Assembly: GCA_026413945.1 (NCBI GenBank)
Contig: JAOAJX010000003.1
Span: 62,001 to 126,000 of the forward strand
Direction of reading: 5' to 3'
Length of the DNA stretch: 64,000 nucleotides
Source of the DNA: Candidatus Iainarchaeum sp.
Lineage (GTDB): Archaea; Iainarchaeota; Iainarchaeia; Iainarchaeales; DTGL01
A model generated the notes under the pieces. That model was given only the letters and a program-made list of their open reading frames with translations, ran no database searches and was not told the origin of the DNA. Of this stretch, positions 42,238 through 50,497 are shown piece after piece; position 1 is the first letter of the stretch, and each line of letters starts with the position of its first letter. A program made the position numbers and the translations under genes.

Positions 42238-43500
42238 TCATTCCTGCGCTTTTATTAGAGTTTGTTTTCTTTCTGGGCCATAAGAAATCATTCGTACCCG
42301 AATTCCAACATTTTTTTCAATAAGCTTTATGTAGCTTCTTGCCTCAGATGGGAGATCATAAAAGCTCTTGAGTTCATGGCTAAGTTCAAAACCTTTAAGC
42401 CTTACATACATTGGCTTACACTTCTCGAGCAAAAAGGTATCCGCTGGTACCTCTTTCACTTTTTTGCCTCCAATTTTGTAAGCTGTACTAACTTTTATTT
42501 CTTTAAGCCCTGATAAAACATCGAGTTTTGTTAGTGCAATTTCAGTAAAACCACATATCCTTGAAGCTGTCCTAAGCATTGGCAAATCTAACCAGCCTAC
42601 GCGCCGAGGTCTGCCAGTGGTAGTGCCGTATTCATTGCCTTTTTCTCTTATAGCACTGGCAAGTGAGCCATTTATCTCGGTTGGAAAAGGCCCTGCGCCA
42701 ACTCTCGTACAATAAGCTTTAGAAACGCCGATCACTCGACATTCATGGTAAGCAATTCCAGCACTCATAAAAGCGCCTGCACTTCCAGTGTGTGAGCTTG
42801 TCACATATGGATATGTGCCAAAATCATTGTCAAGGAAAAAACCCTGTGCGCCTTCAAGAAGAACCTCTTTGCCATTTTTTAGAGAAACGTGTAAATATTT
42901 TGAGACATCCATCTGGTATTTTTTCAACTTGTATGACATTTTGCTAAGTTCTTTGAAAAGCGCCTCTGCATTTTTTTGTTTAAGACCAAATGCTTTAAGC
43001 TCCAAGTTTTTTAATGGCACAACCTCTTTTAACCTTTCATAAAATTTATTCTTGTTAATGAATTCAGAGAATCTTATGCCCTGCCTTGAAGCTCTGTCAG
43101 CATAGCATGGTCCTATGCCTTTCTTTGTTGTGCCAATTTTTTTACATTTTTTTTCTTCTGAAGCGCCATCAAGCAGCAAATGGTAAGGCATTATTATTTG
43201 TGCGCGTGGATCAACAAAGAGCTTGACTTTTCCGACCTCCTTTTCAATCAGTTCTATTTCTTCTAAAAGAGTTTTTGGATTTATTGCTACTCCACTCGCA
43301 AGGCAACAGATTTTTTTCTGCACAGCCCCACTCGGCATGAGATGGAGCTTGTATGTTTTATTGCCTACAACTACTGTGTGGCCTGCATTGTCGCCACCAT
43401 TAAACCTAACAACAATGTCGGCTTTTTCAGATAGATAATCAATTATTTTTCCCTTGCCTTCATCCCCAAACTGGGCGCCAATTATAACGCTTAACGGCAT
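42238..43500 (-). CDS. purA: Adenylosuccinate synthetase
   Basis: A 420-residue enzyme that converts IMP, aspartate and GTP to adenylosuccinate. Motifs: GAQFGDEGKGKIIDYL (GTP/IMP loop), GGDNAGHTVV (catalytic His), KKGIGPCYADRASRQGIRF and TTTGRPRRVGWLD. The ATG at 43500 gives the family start; the frame is open nine codons upstream. PurB at 33.2 kb is the next enzyme. Confidence 0.95.
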   Translation of the reverse strand: MPLSVIIGAQFGDEGKGKIIDYLSEKADIVVRFNGGDNAGHTVVVGNKTYKLHLMPSGAVQKKICCLASGVAINPKTLLEEIELIEKEVGKVKLFVDPRAQIIMPYHLLLDGASEEKKCKKIGTTKKGIGPCYADRASRQGIRFSEFINKNKFYERLKEVVPLKNLELKAFGLKQKNAEALFKELSKMSYKLKKYQMDVSKYLHVSLKNGKEVLLEGAQGFFLDNDFGTYPYVTSSHTGSAGAFMSAGIAYHECRVIGVSKAYCTRVGAGPFPTEINGSLASAIREKGNEYGTTTGRPRRVGWLDLPMLRTASRICGFTEIALTKLDVLSGLKEIKVSTAYKIGGKKVKEVPADTFLLEKCKPMYVRLKGFELSHELKSFYDLPSEARSYIKLIEKNVGIRVRMISYGPERKQTLIKAQE

Positions 43501-43566
43501 ACTAGCACAAATTATTTGCAACAGCAAAAATTTAAATTACATATGTGCTTCTATTTACTGAGCACA

Positions 43567-43863
43567 ATGGCTACAGAAAAAATAGAAATTGCCCTAAAAA
43601 AACAACTAATTGAAAGGATTGATGTTTTGGCAAAAATGTCAGGCAAAAGCAGGAATGCTTTTATAAATGACTTTTTAGAGAGTTATCTTGACAAGTTAGT
43701 TGAAGATCTTGCGCTTGAGAAGGATGCTATAAAGCAGTACATGGCTGGAAAGATGGAAGAGAAACAGCTTTCGCTCATCGTTGGCAAGGAGAAAACAGAA
43801 GCAGCAAAGATTAGCAAGCGCATAGGCGCGAAAGGAGAAGATTTGTTAAAAGCATTTAAATGA
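43567..43863 (+). CDS. Ribbon-helix-helix DNA-binding-like protein
   Basis: A 98-residue protein whose first about 45 residues (EKIEIALKKQLIERIDVLA, then MSGKSRNAFINDFLESYL) fit a CopG/Arc-type ribbon-helix-helix. A helical acidic/basic tail follows (KISKRIGAKGEDLLKAFK). The ATG at 43567 is supported by a TATA-like TTTAAATTA about 30 nt upstream, implying a leaderless transcript. It may be a repressor or an antitoxin; no toxin partner is adjacent. A hairpin follows its stop. Confidence 0.68.
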   Translation: MATEKIEIALKKQLIERIDVLAKMSGKSRNAFINDFLESYLDKLVEDLALEKDAIKQYMAGKMEEKQLSLIVGKEKTEAAKISKRIGAKGEDLLKAFK

Positions 43864-43886
43864 TCTTTATAACCCAAATTAAAAGC

Positions 43887-43911
43887 GCTGGCCCATGTTA
43901 CATGAGCCAGC
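43887..43911. repeat. Interrupted palindrome downstream of the RHH gene
   Basis: GCTGGC (43887-43892) and GCCAGC (43906-43911) form six pairs; after one mismatch, CATG (43894-43897) and CATG (43901-43904) form four more around a TTA loop. It starts 24 nt after the RHH stop and is not followed by a T-run, so an operator or RNA stability element is as likely as a terminator. Confidence 0.5.
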
Positions 43912-44084
43912 CCAAAACCAACTCTCTCAGCAATAAAATAATTCCTTTGTTTGCACCTTAAATATTTTTTGTTGATGCTTTAGAGTTTAATATTTTTGGT
44001 TTAAGTTGTTACATTTGCATCACACCGTCCAAATTGCGTATGTTTAAAAATGTTCCCTTGCAATTTTTTTTCATGGTGATTGCA

Positions 44085-45248
44085 ATGGTTGAGACTGAAG
44101 ATAATAGTAAAGCATTAACTGAAGAAAAAAAAGAAAAGAAGCCAAAAAATAGATCTGCTCAAATTGTTGAAAGCAATGAAGAAAGTAAAGGAAAGATTAG
44201 CTTAGATACGCCTGTTTTTGCAATGTTTTTAGTGCTTGCCTTAGTAGTGGGTGCACTTATATCTGCTGCTATATTCTATTTTTACTTTAAGCCAACCAAT
44301 AATCAGCCAAATAATAGCACTTGCACATTGCCAATGGATTCAAAAAATTGCATTGCTGCGATAAAGCCAGAAGAAGCTGGCGAAAAAGTAAGGGCTTTTC
44401 TTGAAGAAAGCTTTCTGAAAAGCTATGGTTATAAGCTTATAGTGAATAAAGTTACCGCTTATAACGAATGCCTTTATGACTTAAATGCCTCAATCGTGAC
44501 TGAAGATGGAAATATGCCAGCCGGACTATTATTAGTCACAAAAGATGGCAAAAAGGTCATAATAGCATCTGCAGTTTATGATACTAATGCACCAATAAAG
44601 CCGACACCAGTTCCTTCACCAACACCTTTCCAAGCAAAAATAAAGAGCGACAGGCCGGATGTGCTGATGTTCGTGATGACATTTTGCCCCTATGGGCATG
44701 TAGCCGAAAAAGGCCTGAAGCCGGTTGCTGAGCTTTTCGGCGATAAGATAAACATTGAACCACACTATGTTATCTACTCCGGCGAATACGGCTATACATA
44801 CCCTGATGACTGCATAGACAAAGAGAAAAAATACTGCTCGATGCACGGAGTATCAGAGCTAAACGAAGGTGTAAGGCAGCTGTGCATTTTCAAATACCAG
44901 AAGGACAAATTTTGGGATTATATTGCAAAGATTTATGAAGGAAAGTGCACATTGAAGAACATTGACTCTTGCTGGAAGTCTCAAGCAGAAGCTGCTGGAA
45001 TAGATACACAAAAGATAGAAAAATGCTTCGAAGAAGAAGCAATATCTTTGCTCGAAAAAGAAGTTGAGCTAAATAAAAAATACAATGTAATGGGTTCGCC
45101 AACAATTATAATTAACGAGACCGAATACCGAGGTGGCAGAGCACCGGAGAATTATAAGGCAGCGATATGCACTGCTTTCAACACACCGCCTACCGAGTGC
45201 TCTAAAACACTTAGCTCACAAGGTGGAACAGCAAGCGGGCAATGTTGA
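44085..45248 (+). CDS. Membrane-anchored thioredoxin-fold (DsbA-like) protein
   Basis: A 387-residue protein: an acidic/basic cytosolic N terminus, one transmembrane helix (VFAMFLVLALVVGALISAAIFYF, split by motif), a small N-terminal exported domain, a Pro-rich linker (PTPVPSPTPF), then a thioredoxin-fold domain with the redox-site-like FVMTFCPYGHVAEKG. The active site is CPYG rather than CxxC, as in several archaeal secreted thioredoxin-like proteins. NVMGSPTIIINETEYRGGRAP contains the cis-Pro loop. The ATG at 44085 follows a GGTGAT SD by 4 nt. First gene of an operon with ferredoxin and a MIP18-like protein. Confidence 0.78.
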   Translation: MVETEDNSKALTEEKKEKKPKNRSAQIVESNEESKGKISLDTPVFAMFLVLALVVGALISAAIFYFYFKPTNNQPNNSTCTLPMDSKNCIAAIKPEEAGEKVRAFLEESFLKSYGYKLIVNKVTAYNECLYDLNASIVTEDGNMPAGLLLVTKDGKKVIIASAVYDTNAPIKPTPVPSPTPFQAKIKSDRPDVLMFVMTFCPYGHVAEKGLKPVAELFGDKINIEPHYVIYSGEYGYTYPDDCIDKEKKYCSMHGVSELNEGVRQLCIFKYQKDKFWDYIAKIYEGKCTLKNIDSCWKSQAEAAGIDTQKIEKCFEEEAISLLEKEVELNKKYNVMGSPTIIINETEYRGGRAPENYKAAICTAFNTPPTECSKTLSSQGGTASGQC

Positions 45249-45264
45249 AACTCGAGGTGATTAA

Positions 45265-45483
45265 ATGAAAGTATTACAAGAACCTGAAAAATGCATAGGT
45301 TGTGGAACATGTGCTGCAATCTGTCCAGCTCTATTTGAGATGGATGGTGCAAAAGCAAAGCTAAAAGGAGCCAAGTCTCAAGGTAAAAGTTTGGTACTCG
45401 AAAAGAAATTTACAAAAGATGAGGAAGATTGTGCAAAGGCATCCGCTGACAGTTGCCCTACAAGTTGTATATACGTAAAGTAA
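45265..45483 (+). CDS. [4Fe-4S] ferredoxin
   Basis: A 72-residue ferredoxin with EKCIGCGTCAAICPALFEM (CxxCxxC plus CP) and the distal DSCPTSCIYV. The spacing fits a single low-potential [4Fe-4S] cluster, with two extra cysteines (C20, distal pair) that may form a disulfide. A clear Shine-Dalgarno, GAGGTGAT, lies 4 nt before the ATG. Located between the DsbA-like and MIP18-like genes with short gaps. Confidence 0.92.
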   Translation: MKVLQEPEKCIGCGTCAAICPALFEMDGAKAKLKGAKSQGKSLVLEKKFTKDEEDCAKASADSCPTSCIYVK

Positions 45484-45488
45484 TTTTT

Positions 45489-45788
45489 ATGGTATCAGAG
45501 CAAGCAATAATTAGGGAACTTAAAAAAGTGATAGACCCAGAAATAGGCATAAATGTCATTGATTTAGGTCTTATATATGATATTAGCGTAAGCAATGATG
45601 CTGTTTCAATAAAAATGACTGTTACTAATCCTTATTGCCCTCTGCAGGAACATTTAAAGCAGCTTGTAGAGAATGCACTTTCTTCAATTAGAGGTATAAA
45701 AGAAGCCTCAGTAGAGCTTGTTTTCGATCCCCCATGGACACCGGAGCGTTTGTCTCCAAAAGCTAAAAAAGAGCTTGGATTTGGATAA
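45489..45788 (+). CDS. MIP18 family (DUF59) iron-sulfur assembly protein
   Basis: A 99-residue protein with the DUF59 signature KKVIDPEIGINVIDLGLIYD and the conserved cysteine in VTNPYCPLQEHLK. The family (SufT, CIA2, PaaD-like) helps mature Fe-S proteins. The ATG is 5 nt after the ferredoxin stop, so it is co-transcribed; the frame's upstream extension overlaps the ferredoxin and is rejected. Confidence 0.88.
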   Translation: MVSEQAIIRELKKVIDPEIGINVIDLGLIYDISVSNDAVSIKMTVTNPYCPLQEHLKQLVENALSSIRGIKEASVELVFDPPWTPERLSPKAKKELGFG

Positions 45789-45796
45789 TTCTTATT

Positions 45797-45880
45797 TGCA
45801 GGGGGGCGGGCTCGAACCGCCGAAGGCACTAAGCCACCAGATCTTGAGTCTGGCCCGTTTGACCGCTTCGGTACCCCTGC
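45797..45880 (-). tRNA. tRNA-Leu (CAA)
   Basis: An 84-nt class II tRNA on the minus strand: acceptor GCAGGGG/CCCCTGC with discriminator A, anticodon stem CCAGA/TCTGG around CTCAAGA (anticodon CAA), a long variable arm (TGGCTTAGTGCCTTCGG region) and T-arm CGGTTCGAGCCCG. It sits 8 bp beyond the MIP18 gene on the opposite strand. No intron. Confidence 0.95.
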
Positions 45881-45891
45881 TTTTGAAATTT

Positions 45892-46272
45892 TTACTCAAT
45901 TTCCAAAACATCGCCTGGTGCAACCCGCACATTCCTAGAATTTATAAATATAGCTCCAGAGTCGCCTTCGTGTAGAACATCTACTTTTTTTTCATTAATC
46001 CAAAGTTCAGATATTCTTAAAGGTTTTTCACCAAGAAGAATTTTATCTTTCTTGGTTATGGTGCCTTTGGTTACTGTGCCTTTTATTACCGACAATTCAT
46101 GGAGCTGGAAACTGTCAGTAACCGAAAAAAGAGCCCTTGCACTTTTGCTTTCTTCTAGGGGTTTTAGTTCTTCTTCAAGCGGTTTTGTTGTCTTCTCAAT
46201 TCTTACTTTTTGATGCTCCGGGATGCACAAGCGATCTTTTTTTTCCTTGGTTTTACCCCACATAGACATCAT
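45892..46272 (-). CDS. Stand-alone EF-Tu domain-2-like protein
   Basis: A 126-residue protein. The second half (SVTDSFQLHELSVIKGTVTK, then GTITKKDKILLG, HEGDSGAIFIN, VAPGDVLEIE) matches the beta-barrel domain 2 of translational GTPases. No GTPase domain precedes it; the first 40 residues are charged. The function is unknown. It could bind tRNA, rRNA or a factor. Several starts are possible (ATG 46272, 46269, 46263); the longest is given. Ends 11 bp from tRNA-Leu. Confidence 0.65.
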   Translation of the reverse strand: MMSMWGKTKEKKDRLCIPEHQKVRIEKTTKPLEEELKPLEESKSARALFSVTDSFQLHELSVIKGTVTKGTITKKDKILLGEKPLRISELWINEKKVDVLHEGDSGAIFINSRNVRVAPGDVLEIE

Positions 46273-46317
46273 ATTAAAAGCTACACTTAAAAAGAATTAA
46301 AAAATATCAAGTATACT

Positions 46318-47157
46318 TTAATGCCTTCCACAACGCCTTTTTTTCATATTTGTTTTTCTTTTAAATCTAGCTCCAAAAGTTTTGTTTTGGATCCTGTTGT
46401 ATAAGTAATTTCCAAACCTTTCAGGATCAAAACAGATAAAATGAGGGTTTTTGGTCAATAATCGCCTAGTTTTAGCCATTGTCAATCCATAAGTTCTGCC
46501 AAGTAGAAAAAGTTTTTTTATTCGATCTTTCAGTGCCGGTGGGTTTTGTGGGAATTTGCCATGTGCAAACCATGTTATTAGAAGTGGTCTCATCATATGG
46601 GCTAAACCATACTGCGAAAGCACCTGCTTCATCTCAATCAGCTTTTCTTTATCAATATCAAAAAGCCACTTTGCACCTTTGGCAGTTGAAACAATTGCAA
46701 ACACTTCCTCTTTTTTAAAACCAAACTCGCTTAAAAAAGTAATTTTGCTTCCAAAAAATCTCTCTAGAACAATTTCCTTTGCCTTTTGATATCTTCTCTC
46801 AGCAAGAAACTCTACAAAAACACTTGCCTTTACTTCTCCAATATCCTTATTGCTTAACCCATAGCGGCTGATCAATTCATTAAAGACTTGTAAAGTTGCT
46901 TTTATTTCGGTTAGAGTTGGAAACCTGCCGCGAGTTGCCTTAATGCGTCTCCAATTAGCAGGATCTAGTAGCCTAATTAGTAATTCTCTACTACTCTGGC
47001 CAAAATTTGATAATAAAATGTTTGCCATCTCCATTAGATCTTTTTCGGGCATTCTTTCTATTTCTTGCCAGATAGCTTTTGACCTTATCCGCAAAGCTTC
47101 ATCTGTGGTAAAACCGAGCATTAGAAGAAATTTTCTTCCTTTTTCAACTTCTGACAT
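46318..47157 (-). CDS. Helical protein of unknown function with mTERF-like segments
   Basis: A 279-residue, almost entirely helical basic protein. Segments such as LSEFGFKKEEVFAIVSTAKG and MAKTRRLLTKNPHFICFDPE have the leucine/proline spacing of mTERF repeats (helix, then xxPxFLxxDPE-like turn), but I cannot confirm that family by eye. The C terminus is very basic (RFKRKTNMKKRRCGRH) and suggests nucleic-acid binding. The ATG at 47157 is preferred to a TTG at 47175. It is divergent from the NSUN methyltransferase gene. Confidence 0.5.
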   Translation of the reverse strand: MSEVEKGRKFLLMLGFTTDEALRIRSKAIWQEIERMPEKDLMEMANILLSNFGQSSRELLIRLLDPANWRRIKATRGRFPTLTEIKATLQVFNELISRYGLSNKDIGEVKASVFVEFLAERRYQKAKEIVLERFFGSKITFLSEFGFKKEEVFAIVSTAKGAKWLFDIDKEKLIEMKQVLSQYGLAHMMRPLLITWFAHGKFPQNPPALKDRIKKLFLLGRTYGLTMAKTRRLLTKNPHFICFDPERFGNYLYNRIQNKTFGARFKRKTNMKKRRCGRH

Positions 47158-47224
47158 TAAAGAGCCCTTAGACAATAATTTTTTACTTTTCTCTTATTTA
47201 AACATTTTGTTTATCTATTTGCAT

Positions 47225-48121
47225 ATGGAGGGAGAAACACTTCTTCGATACAAAGATATAATTCCTGATTTCGATGCACTTATTGCTTCTATTAATAGGC
47301 CTCGCGATATCACAATACGCTGGAACCCACATAAGATTGAAAGAAATCAGCTTTTTGCAATGCTAAGGGAAACCTTTAACGAAGTTCATGAGATTGGCTG
47401 GTATAATCATGCTTTTAAGCTTGGCCAAAATGAGCGACCCGGCAAAAACTTTCTACATGCTCTTGGATACTATTATGTTCAGGAAGAATCAGCCATGGTA
47501 GCGCCTATTGTTCTTGCACCTTCAAAAAATTCTTTTGTTCTTGATATGTGCGCTGCTCCAGGTGGTAAAACAACCCAACTTTCAGCCTTGATGGAAAATA
47601 GTGGCACAATAATAGCCAATGATAAGGCAATACCGCGGCTTAAAAGCCTAGTTTCAAACGTGTCGAGGTTAGGTTGTATAAATGTTGTGGTAACTTGGAA
47701 TGATGCTAGGAATTTAAGCATAAAGGATTGCTTTGATTATGTGCTTCTTGATGCCCCGTGTACAGCTGAAGGCAACCTTTTTAAAAAGATAAAATTAATG
47801 CCAAAATTTATGCGAGACAGCCTAACTAATTTGCAAAAAGCACTGCTGCATAAAGCGATTGAAATAGCAAAGCCCGGATCAACAATAGTTTATTGTACCT
47901 GTACCTTTGCTCCAGAAGAGAATGAAGGTGTTATTGCAAATATTTTGGCAAAAAACCTCGCAAAAATAGAGCCAGTAAGGATTAAAATACCACACGAAAA
48001 AGGCCTTGAATATTTTGGTAAAAATGAATATGGCGGCGAGCTAAAGAAAGCAGTTCGTATATATCCATATCATTTAAACTCAGGGGGGGCTTTCATTGCA
48101 AAGCTTAGAAAAAGAGATTGA
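47225..48121 (+). CDS. NOL1/NOP2/Sun family RNA m5C methyltransferase
   Basis: A 298-residue SAM-dependent methyltransferase that makes 5-methylcytosine in tRNA or rRNA. SAM-binding LDMCAAPGGKTTQLSALM, catalytic-pair cysteines in LLDAPCTAEGN (motif IV) and YCTCTFAPEENEGVI (motif VI), and RIYPYHLNSGGAFIAKL are all present. The usual C-terminal PUA-like domain is missing here and encoded by the overlapping next gene. The ATG at 47225 is in the right place for the family; the open frame extends 94 codons upstream over the divergent gene and is not coding. Confidence 0.9.
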   Translation: MEGETLLRYKDIIPDFDALIASINRPRDITIRWNPHKIERNQLFAMLRETFNEVHEIGWYNHAFKLGQNERPGKNFLHALGYYYVQEESAMVAPIVLAPSKNSFVLDMCAAPGGKTTQLSALMENSGTIIANDKAIPRLKSLVSNVSRLGCINVVVTWNDARNLSIKDCFDYVLLDAPCTAEGNLFKKIKLMPKFMRDSLTNLQKALLHKAIEIAKPGSTIVYCTCTFAPEENEGVIANILAKNLAKIEPVRIKIPHEKGLEYFGKNEYGGELKKAVRIYPYHLNSGGAFIAKLRKRD

Positions 48122-48530
48122 AGAACTTCTTTTAAGTTTTGGAATAAATCTCGCAATTATTGAAAAGTGGCATATTGAAAAAGCTGGAAACTCATTTTGG
48201 CTCACATCAAAAGGCCTCAAAATTTGCGAAGGCTTTAATATGCAGTGCAAAGGCCTTAGGGTTGCCGAAAAAACGAAGCTTGGCTGGAAGCCCACAAGTT
48301 ATTTCCTTCAATTTTTTGCAACTTACATTACAAAAAAAATAGTTGAAATTAACAAGAACGAACTTTTATCAATAATCAAGGGCACACCCGTAGAAAAAAA
48401 CTGTGAAAATGGGTATGTGGCAATTCGCTTTAAAGGCCATATTGTGGGCTGCGGGCTTTGCAAAAATGGAAAGGTTTATTCCCAATTGCCAAAGGAATTA
48501 GCAATAGCGCTTTCTGAAAACTGTAGGTAA
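48096..48530 (+). CDS. PUA-like RNA-binding protein paired with NSUN methyltransferase
   Basis: A 144-residue protein whose C-terminal half (IKGTPVEKNCENGYVAIRFK, then HIVGCGLCKNGKVYSQLPKE) matches the PUA-like domain found at the C terminus of many NSUN/RsmF methyltransferases and in NIP7-like proteins. It starts with TTG at 48096, 26 nt inside the methyltransferase gene, after a G-rich SD-like stretch. The two genes are therefore translationally coupled, and the product probably supplies RNA binding in trans (inference). Confidence 0.7.
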   Translation: MQSLEKEIEELLLSFGINLAIIEKWHIEKAGNSFWLTSKGLKICEGFNMQCKGLRVAEKTKLGWKPTSYFLQFFATYITKKIVEINKNELLSIIKGTPVEKNCENGYVAIRFKGHIVGCGLCKNGKVYSQLPKELAIALSENCR

Positions 48531-48543
48531 TAATGATGAATAA

Positions 48544-48628
48544 CGGCGGGACCGGGATTTGAACCCGGGAGAGCTCATCGCTCAGCAGCTTAGCAGGCTG
48601 CCGCCGTGGACCGCTGGGCCATCCCGCC
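48544..48628 (-). tRNA. tRNA-Ser (GCU)
   Basis: An 85-nt class II tRNA on the minus strand: acceptor GGCGGGA/TCCCGCC with discriminator G, anticodon stem GCAGC/GCTGC around CTGCTAA (anticodon GCT), a long variable arm (GAGCGATGAGCTC) and T-arm CGGGTTCAAATCCCG. No intron. Confidence 0.95.
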
Positions 48629-48703
48629 AACCAGAGCATATAAAAATATGCTGGCAATCTTTAAAAATTGAACATTTTAAATACTTTCCCAAGAGAGATT
48701 TCT

Positions 48704-50494
48704 ATGGGGCTAAGCATGGCTGTTAAAGAAGTGCGTTACTTATTTAGGAAAATATACAGTGGAGACCGCCTTTTTGAGTTTGGTGAACGCACTTTAACAA
48801 TAAGCTCTAACGTAAAGCTTAATGACAAGGAAATATTAAACCTGCTTAAGAAACTTCTTTTAAAGAAAGAAAATCCTGTAAGAATAACAATGAGCATATG
48901 CCCAAAATGTGCCGATGAGAAGAAATGGGCTGAAATGCGCATACCCGCACTAATATTTGAAAAAGACAAAAAAGTAATGATAAGGAAAGAATGCCCAAAG
49001 CATGGAATATATCAAGATGCGTACTGGGAAGATTCTGATTATTACTTTAAGCAACAGAAATTCGCTGACCAAGGCCTTGAGCTTTCAGTTGTACAGGTAG
49101 ATAAGCCACTATCTGAAATTGTCTGCCCAAACGATTGTGGGTTATGCAAGCAGCATAAAAGCCACACGGCATTGGCGAACCTTGTTGTGACAAACAGGTG
49201 TGATTTGTCATGTTGGTACTGCTTCTTCTTCCAGAAAATGAATGAACCGGTTTACGAACCTTCACTGGATGCAATCAGAGCCATGCTAAAAAATCTGCGC
49301 AACGAGAAGCCAATCGCATGTAATGCTATACAGCTTACAGGCGGAGAGCCAACGCTTAGGGAAGATATAGTGGAAATTGTGAAGATGTGCAAAGAAGAGG
49401 GCTTTGAACATGTCCAATTCAATACTAATGGCATAAGATTGGCAACTGATGCTGCATTTGTTGAAAAAGTTGTTAGAGCCGGTGCAAACATATTCTATAT
49501 GAGCTTCGATGGTGTAACACCAAAAACAAACCCAAAAAATTATTGGGAAGCACCGAAAGCTATTGAAAATGTGAGGAAAACCCGGGCTGCTGGCATAGTG
49601 CTCGTGCCGACAATTATAAATGGCTTTAATACCCACGAGCTTGGCGATATAATAAGATTTGCTGCCTCACAAATTGATGTAGTTAGGGGCGTAAATATGC
49701 AACCAGTGTCACTTGTCGGTATGATGCCTAAAAATGAGCGCGAGAAACAACGCATAACCATACCAAGAGCAATAAAGCTAATTGAGGAACAAACAAACGG
49801 AGAAATAGGTCTTGATGATTTCTATTGCGTACCTTGTGTAGGGCCAATAACAAACTTAATAGAAACACTAACGGGAAAGCCACAATATAGATTATCATCT
49901 CACTTTGCGTGTGGTGCAGGCACTTATGTTTTTATAGAAGGAAAGCGCTTTCTGCCAATAACGCGGTTTGTTGATGTTGAAGGGTTGTTTGAATATCTGC
50001 AGTCGTTGGCTGGTGAGCTGAGAGGGAAAAAGCTTGGAAGATTAGGCAAACTTTTGACAGGTAGTAAGATCCTTTATAGAATAAACTCATTTATAGATCA
50101 AGAAAAGAAGCCAAAGAACTTGAAGCTCAGTGATATCCTCGCAAAAGCTCTTCTTAGTGGAAACTATAATGGCCTCAAGGAATTTCATTACAATTCTCTA
50201 TTTATAGGTATGATGCACTTTATGGATCCATATGATTATGACATAGACCGTGTTGAAAGGTGCTGCATACACTATGCAATGCCTGACAATAGAATTGTTC
50301 CTTTTTGTGCTTTTAATGTGATCCCAGACCTATACCGGGATGCAATACAAAAGAAGCATTCTGTTCAGGCTAAAGACTGGGAAAAACTAAGAGGTAAAAA
50401 GCTTTGTAATGACAAATACAGAAGAAATATCTCAAAAGAAGAACAGCAAAAGATAGATGCCTATTACAAGGAAAACATAGATAAATTCAAATAA
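48704..50494 (+). CDS. tes: Tetraether lipid synthase (Tes)-like radical SAM protein
   Basis: A 596-residue radical SAM enzyme. N-terminal Cys motifs (SICPKCADEKKW; KECPKHG; CPNDCGLCKQH) precede the canonical cluster motif CDLSCWYCFFF (CX3CX2C) near residue 170, then QLTGGEPTLRED and YMSFDGVTPKTNP. The C-terminal part has additional cysteines (RCCIHYAMPDNRIVPFCAFN). This arrangement and length match the MJ0619/Tes family that joins archaeol chains into membrane-spanning tetraethers. The frame is open upstream through a TTG at 48668, but TTTTAAATAC at 48673-48682 is a TATA-like box and makes ATG 48704 a leaderless start. Activity is inferred. Confidence 0.8.
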   Translation: MGLSMAVKEVRYLFRKIYSGDRLFEFGERTLTISSNVKLNDKEILNLLKKLLLKKENPVRITMSICPKCADEKKWAEMRIPALIFEKDKKVMIRKECPKHGIYQDAYWEDSDYYFKQQKFADQGLELSVVQVDKPLSEIVCPNDCGLCKQHKSHTALANLVVTNRCDLSCWYCFFFQKMNEPVYEPSLDAIRAMLKNLRNEKPIACNAIQLTGGEPTLREDIVEIVKMCKEEGFEHVQFNTNGIRLATDAAFVEKVVRAGANIFYMSFDGVTPKTNPKNYWEAPKAIENVRKTRAAGIVLVPTIINGFNTHELGDIIRFAASQIDVVRGVNMQPVSLVGMMPKNEREKQRITIPRAIKLIEEQTNGEIGLDDFYCVPCVGPITNLIETLTGKPQYRLSSHFACGAGTYVFIEGKRFLPITRFVDVEGLFEYLQSLAGELRGKKLGRLGKLLTGSKILYRINSFIDQEKKPKNLKLSDILAKALLSGNYNGLKEFHYNSLFIGMMHFMDPYDYDIDRVERCCIHYAMPDNRIVPFCAFNVIPDLYRDAIQKKHSVQAKDWEKLRGKKLCNDKYRRNISKEEQQKIDAYYKENIDKFK

Positions 50495-50497
50495 GTC

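Noticed and set aside
46943-47224. 94-codon upstream extension of the NSUN methyltransferase
   Set aside because: It overlaps the start of the divergent helical protein gene and has no homology-like sequence; the ATG at 47225 is the family start.
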